Shown here: one piece after another, positions 63,571-64,000 of the stretch | Numbering within the stretch: position 1 is the first letter of the stretch | Layout of the letters: each line of letters opens with the position of its first letter | NCBI RefSeq assembly: GCF_003696315.1 | Contig: NZ_RFFN01000001.1 | Coordinates: 836,569-900,568, forward strand | Origin: Pseudomonas songnenensis | GTDB lineage: Bacteria; Pseudomonadota; Gammaproteobacteria; Pseudomonadales; Pseudomonadaceae | Direction: 5' to 3' | DNA: 64,000 nt | Translations under genes and position numbers: made by a program | Notes under the pieces: model-generated | The model's input: the letters and a program-made list of their open reading frames with translations, nothing else | What the model was told of the DNA's origin: nothing | Database searches by the model: none

Positions 63571-64000
63571 TGCGTTTTGCGCAGCCACTGGAGCAGGGGC
63601 GACTGGTCAGGCGCTACAAGCGTTTTCTCGCCGACATCGTCACGGACGAGGGCGAAGCGCTGTGCATCCACTGCCCAAACACCGGCTCTATGCTCAACTG
63701 CATGAGCGAGGGTGCGCGGGTGTGGTTCCAGCGCAGCAGCGATCCACGGCGCAAATTGCCGGGCACCTGGGAACTGGTCGAGACGCCGCAGGGGCGGTTG
63801 GCGTGCGTGAACACGGCGCGCGCCAATCCGCTGATCGAGGAGGCGCTGCTGAACGGGCAGATCGCCGAGCTGGCAGGCTTCACGGCGCTCAAGCGTGAAG
63901 TGGCCTACGGAGTGGAGAACAGCCGGGTGGATTTTCGCCTCGATTATGGCGGCACTGCCGCATTCGTCGAGGTCAAGAGCGTCACGCTCGGGTTCGCTGA
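63570..64000 (+). CDS. sfsA: SfsA family protein (3' end outside window)
   Basis: The visible 143 residues start [23 protein letters not shown] and include [35 protein letters not shown] and [11 protein letters not shown], all SfsA marks (sugar fermentation stimulation protein; nuclease-like fold, DNA binding reported). The full protein is usually about 235 residues, so some 90 are missing. The ATG overlaps the aminotransferase stop (TGATG), suggesting one operon. Confidence 0.93.
   Translation, partial: MRFAQPLEQGRLVRRYKRFLADIVTDEGEALCIHCPNTGSMLNCMSEGARVWFQRSSDPRRKLPGTWELVETPQGRLACVNTARANPLIEEALLNGQIAELAGFTALKREVAYGVENSRVDFRLDYGGTAAFVEVKSVTLGFA

Overview
The window is GC-rich gammaproteobacterial chromosome whose gene order is that of Pseudomonas, and it fits the Pseudomonas stutzeri group (Stutzerimonas) best. 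The reasons are the syntenic runs smpB-ratA-rnfH-bamE-fur-recN-grpE-dnaK-dnaJ-dapB-carAB-greA, ftsH-folP-glmM-tpiA-secG-tRNA-rimP-nusA-infB-rbfA-truB-rpsO-pnp, and pgi-panDCB-folK-pcnB-crcZ-cbrB-cbrA-gluQ-dksA. The species is inferred from gene order and protein resemblance only, without a database search.

Layout. (1) 1-2886: the right end of an integrated element resembling Pf-type filamentous prophage: a replication initiator cut by the window edge, a tyrosine integrase, and a HigBA-like toxin-antitoxin pair. It abuts the 3' end of ssrA (tmRNA, minus strand, 2887-3265), the probable attachment site. (2) 3399-12664: a small exported protein, then a lactate island: dld, lldG, lldF, lldE and lldP on the minus strand with divergent lldR. 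Here the three-subunit LldEFG L-lactate dehydrogenase takes the place of the flavoprotein LldD found in P. aeruginosa. lldP is preceded by a previously unlisted 24-codon leader ORF, and LldR operators are visible. (3) 12732-22000: smpB (partner of ssrA), ratA/rnfH, bamE, fur, recN with a LexA box, and the chaperone set grpE-dnaK-dnaJ with two clear heat-shock promoters, then dapB. (4) 22091-27724: carA (UUG start)-carB-greA, a membrane protein and yhbY. (5) 27725-28257: a 533-bp gap exactly where rlmE (ftsJ) normally sits between yhbY and ftsH. No rlmE is recognisable. (6) 28258-42728: ftsH to pnp, a translation and RNA-metabolism block with tRNA-Leu(GAG) and tRNA-fMet. (7) 42729-48990: a BON-domain envelope protein behind a canonical sigma-54 promoter with an upstream palindrome, two tandem DUF2845 proteins coupled to a DUF748 envelope protein, an rRNA-type methyltransferase and a DUF2236 protein. 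(8) 49128-64000: pgi, panD, panC-panB, folK, pcnB, the Crc/Hfq-sequestering sRNA crcZ with its sigma-54 promoter and a CbrB-type site, cbrB, cbrA, cbrX, gluQ, dksA, an aminotransferase, and sfsA cut by the right edge.

How the parts work together. ssrA and smpB together supply trans-translation. CbrA/CbrB activate crcZ, which relieves Crc/Hfq repression of catabolic mRNAs. The lldP leader carries an AACAACAAC motif of the kind Crc/Hfq binds, so lactate uptake in this same window may be a target. The most unusual points are the missing rlmE, the sigma-54-controlled BON gene, the coupled lldP leader ORF, and the prophage/toxin-antitoxin junction at ssrA.
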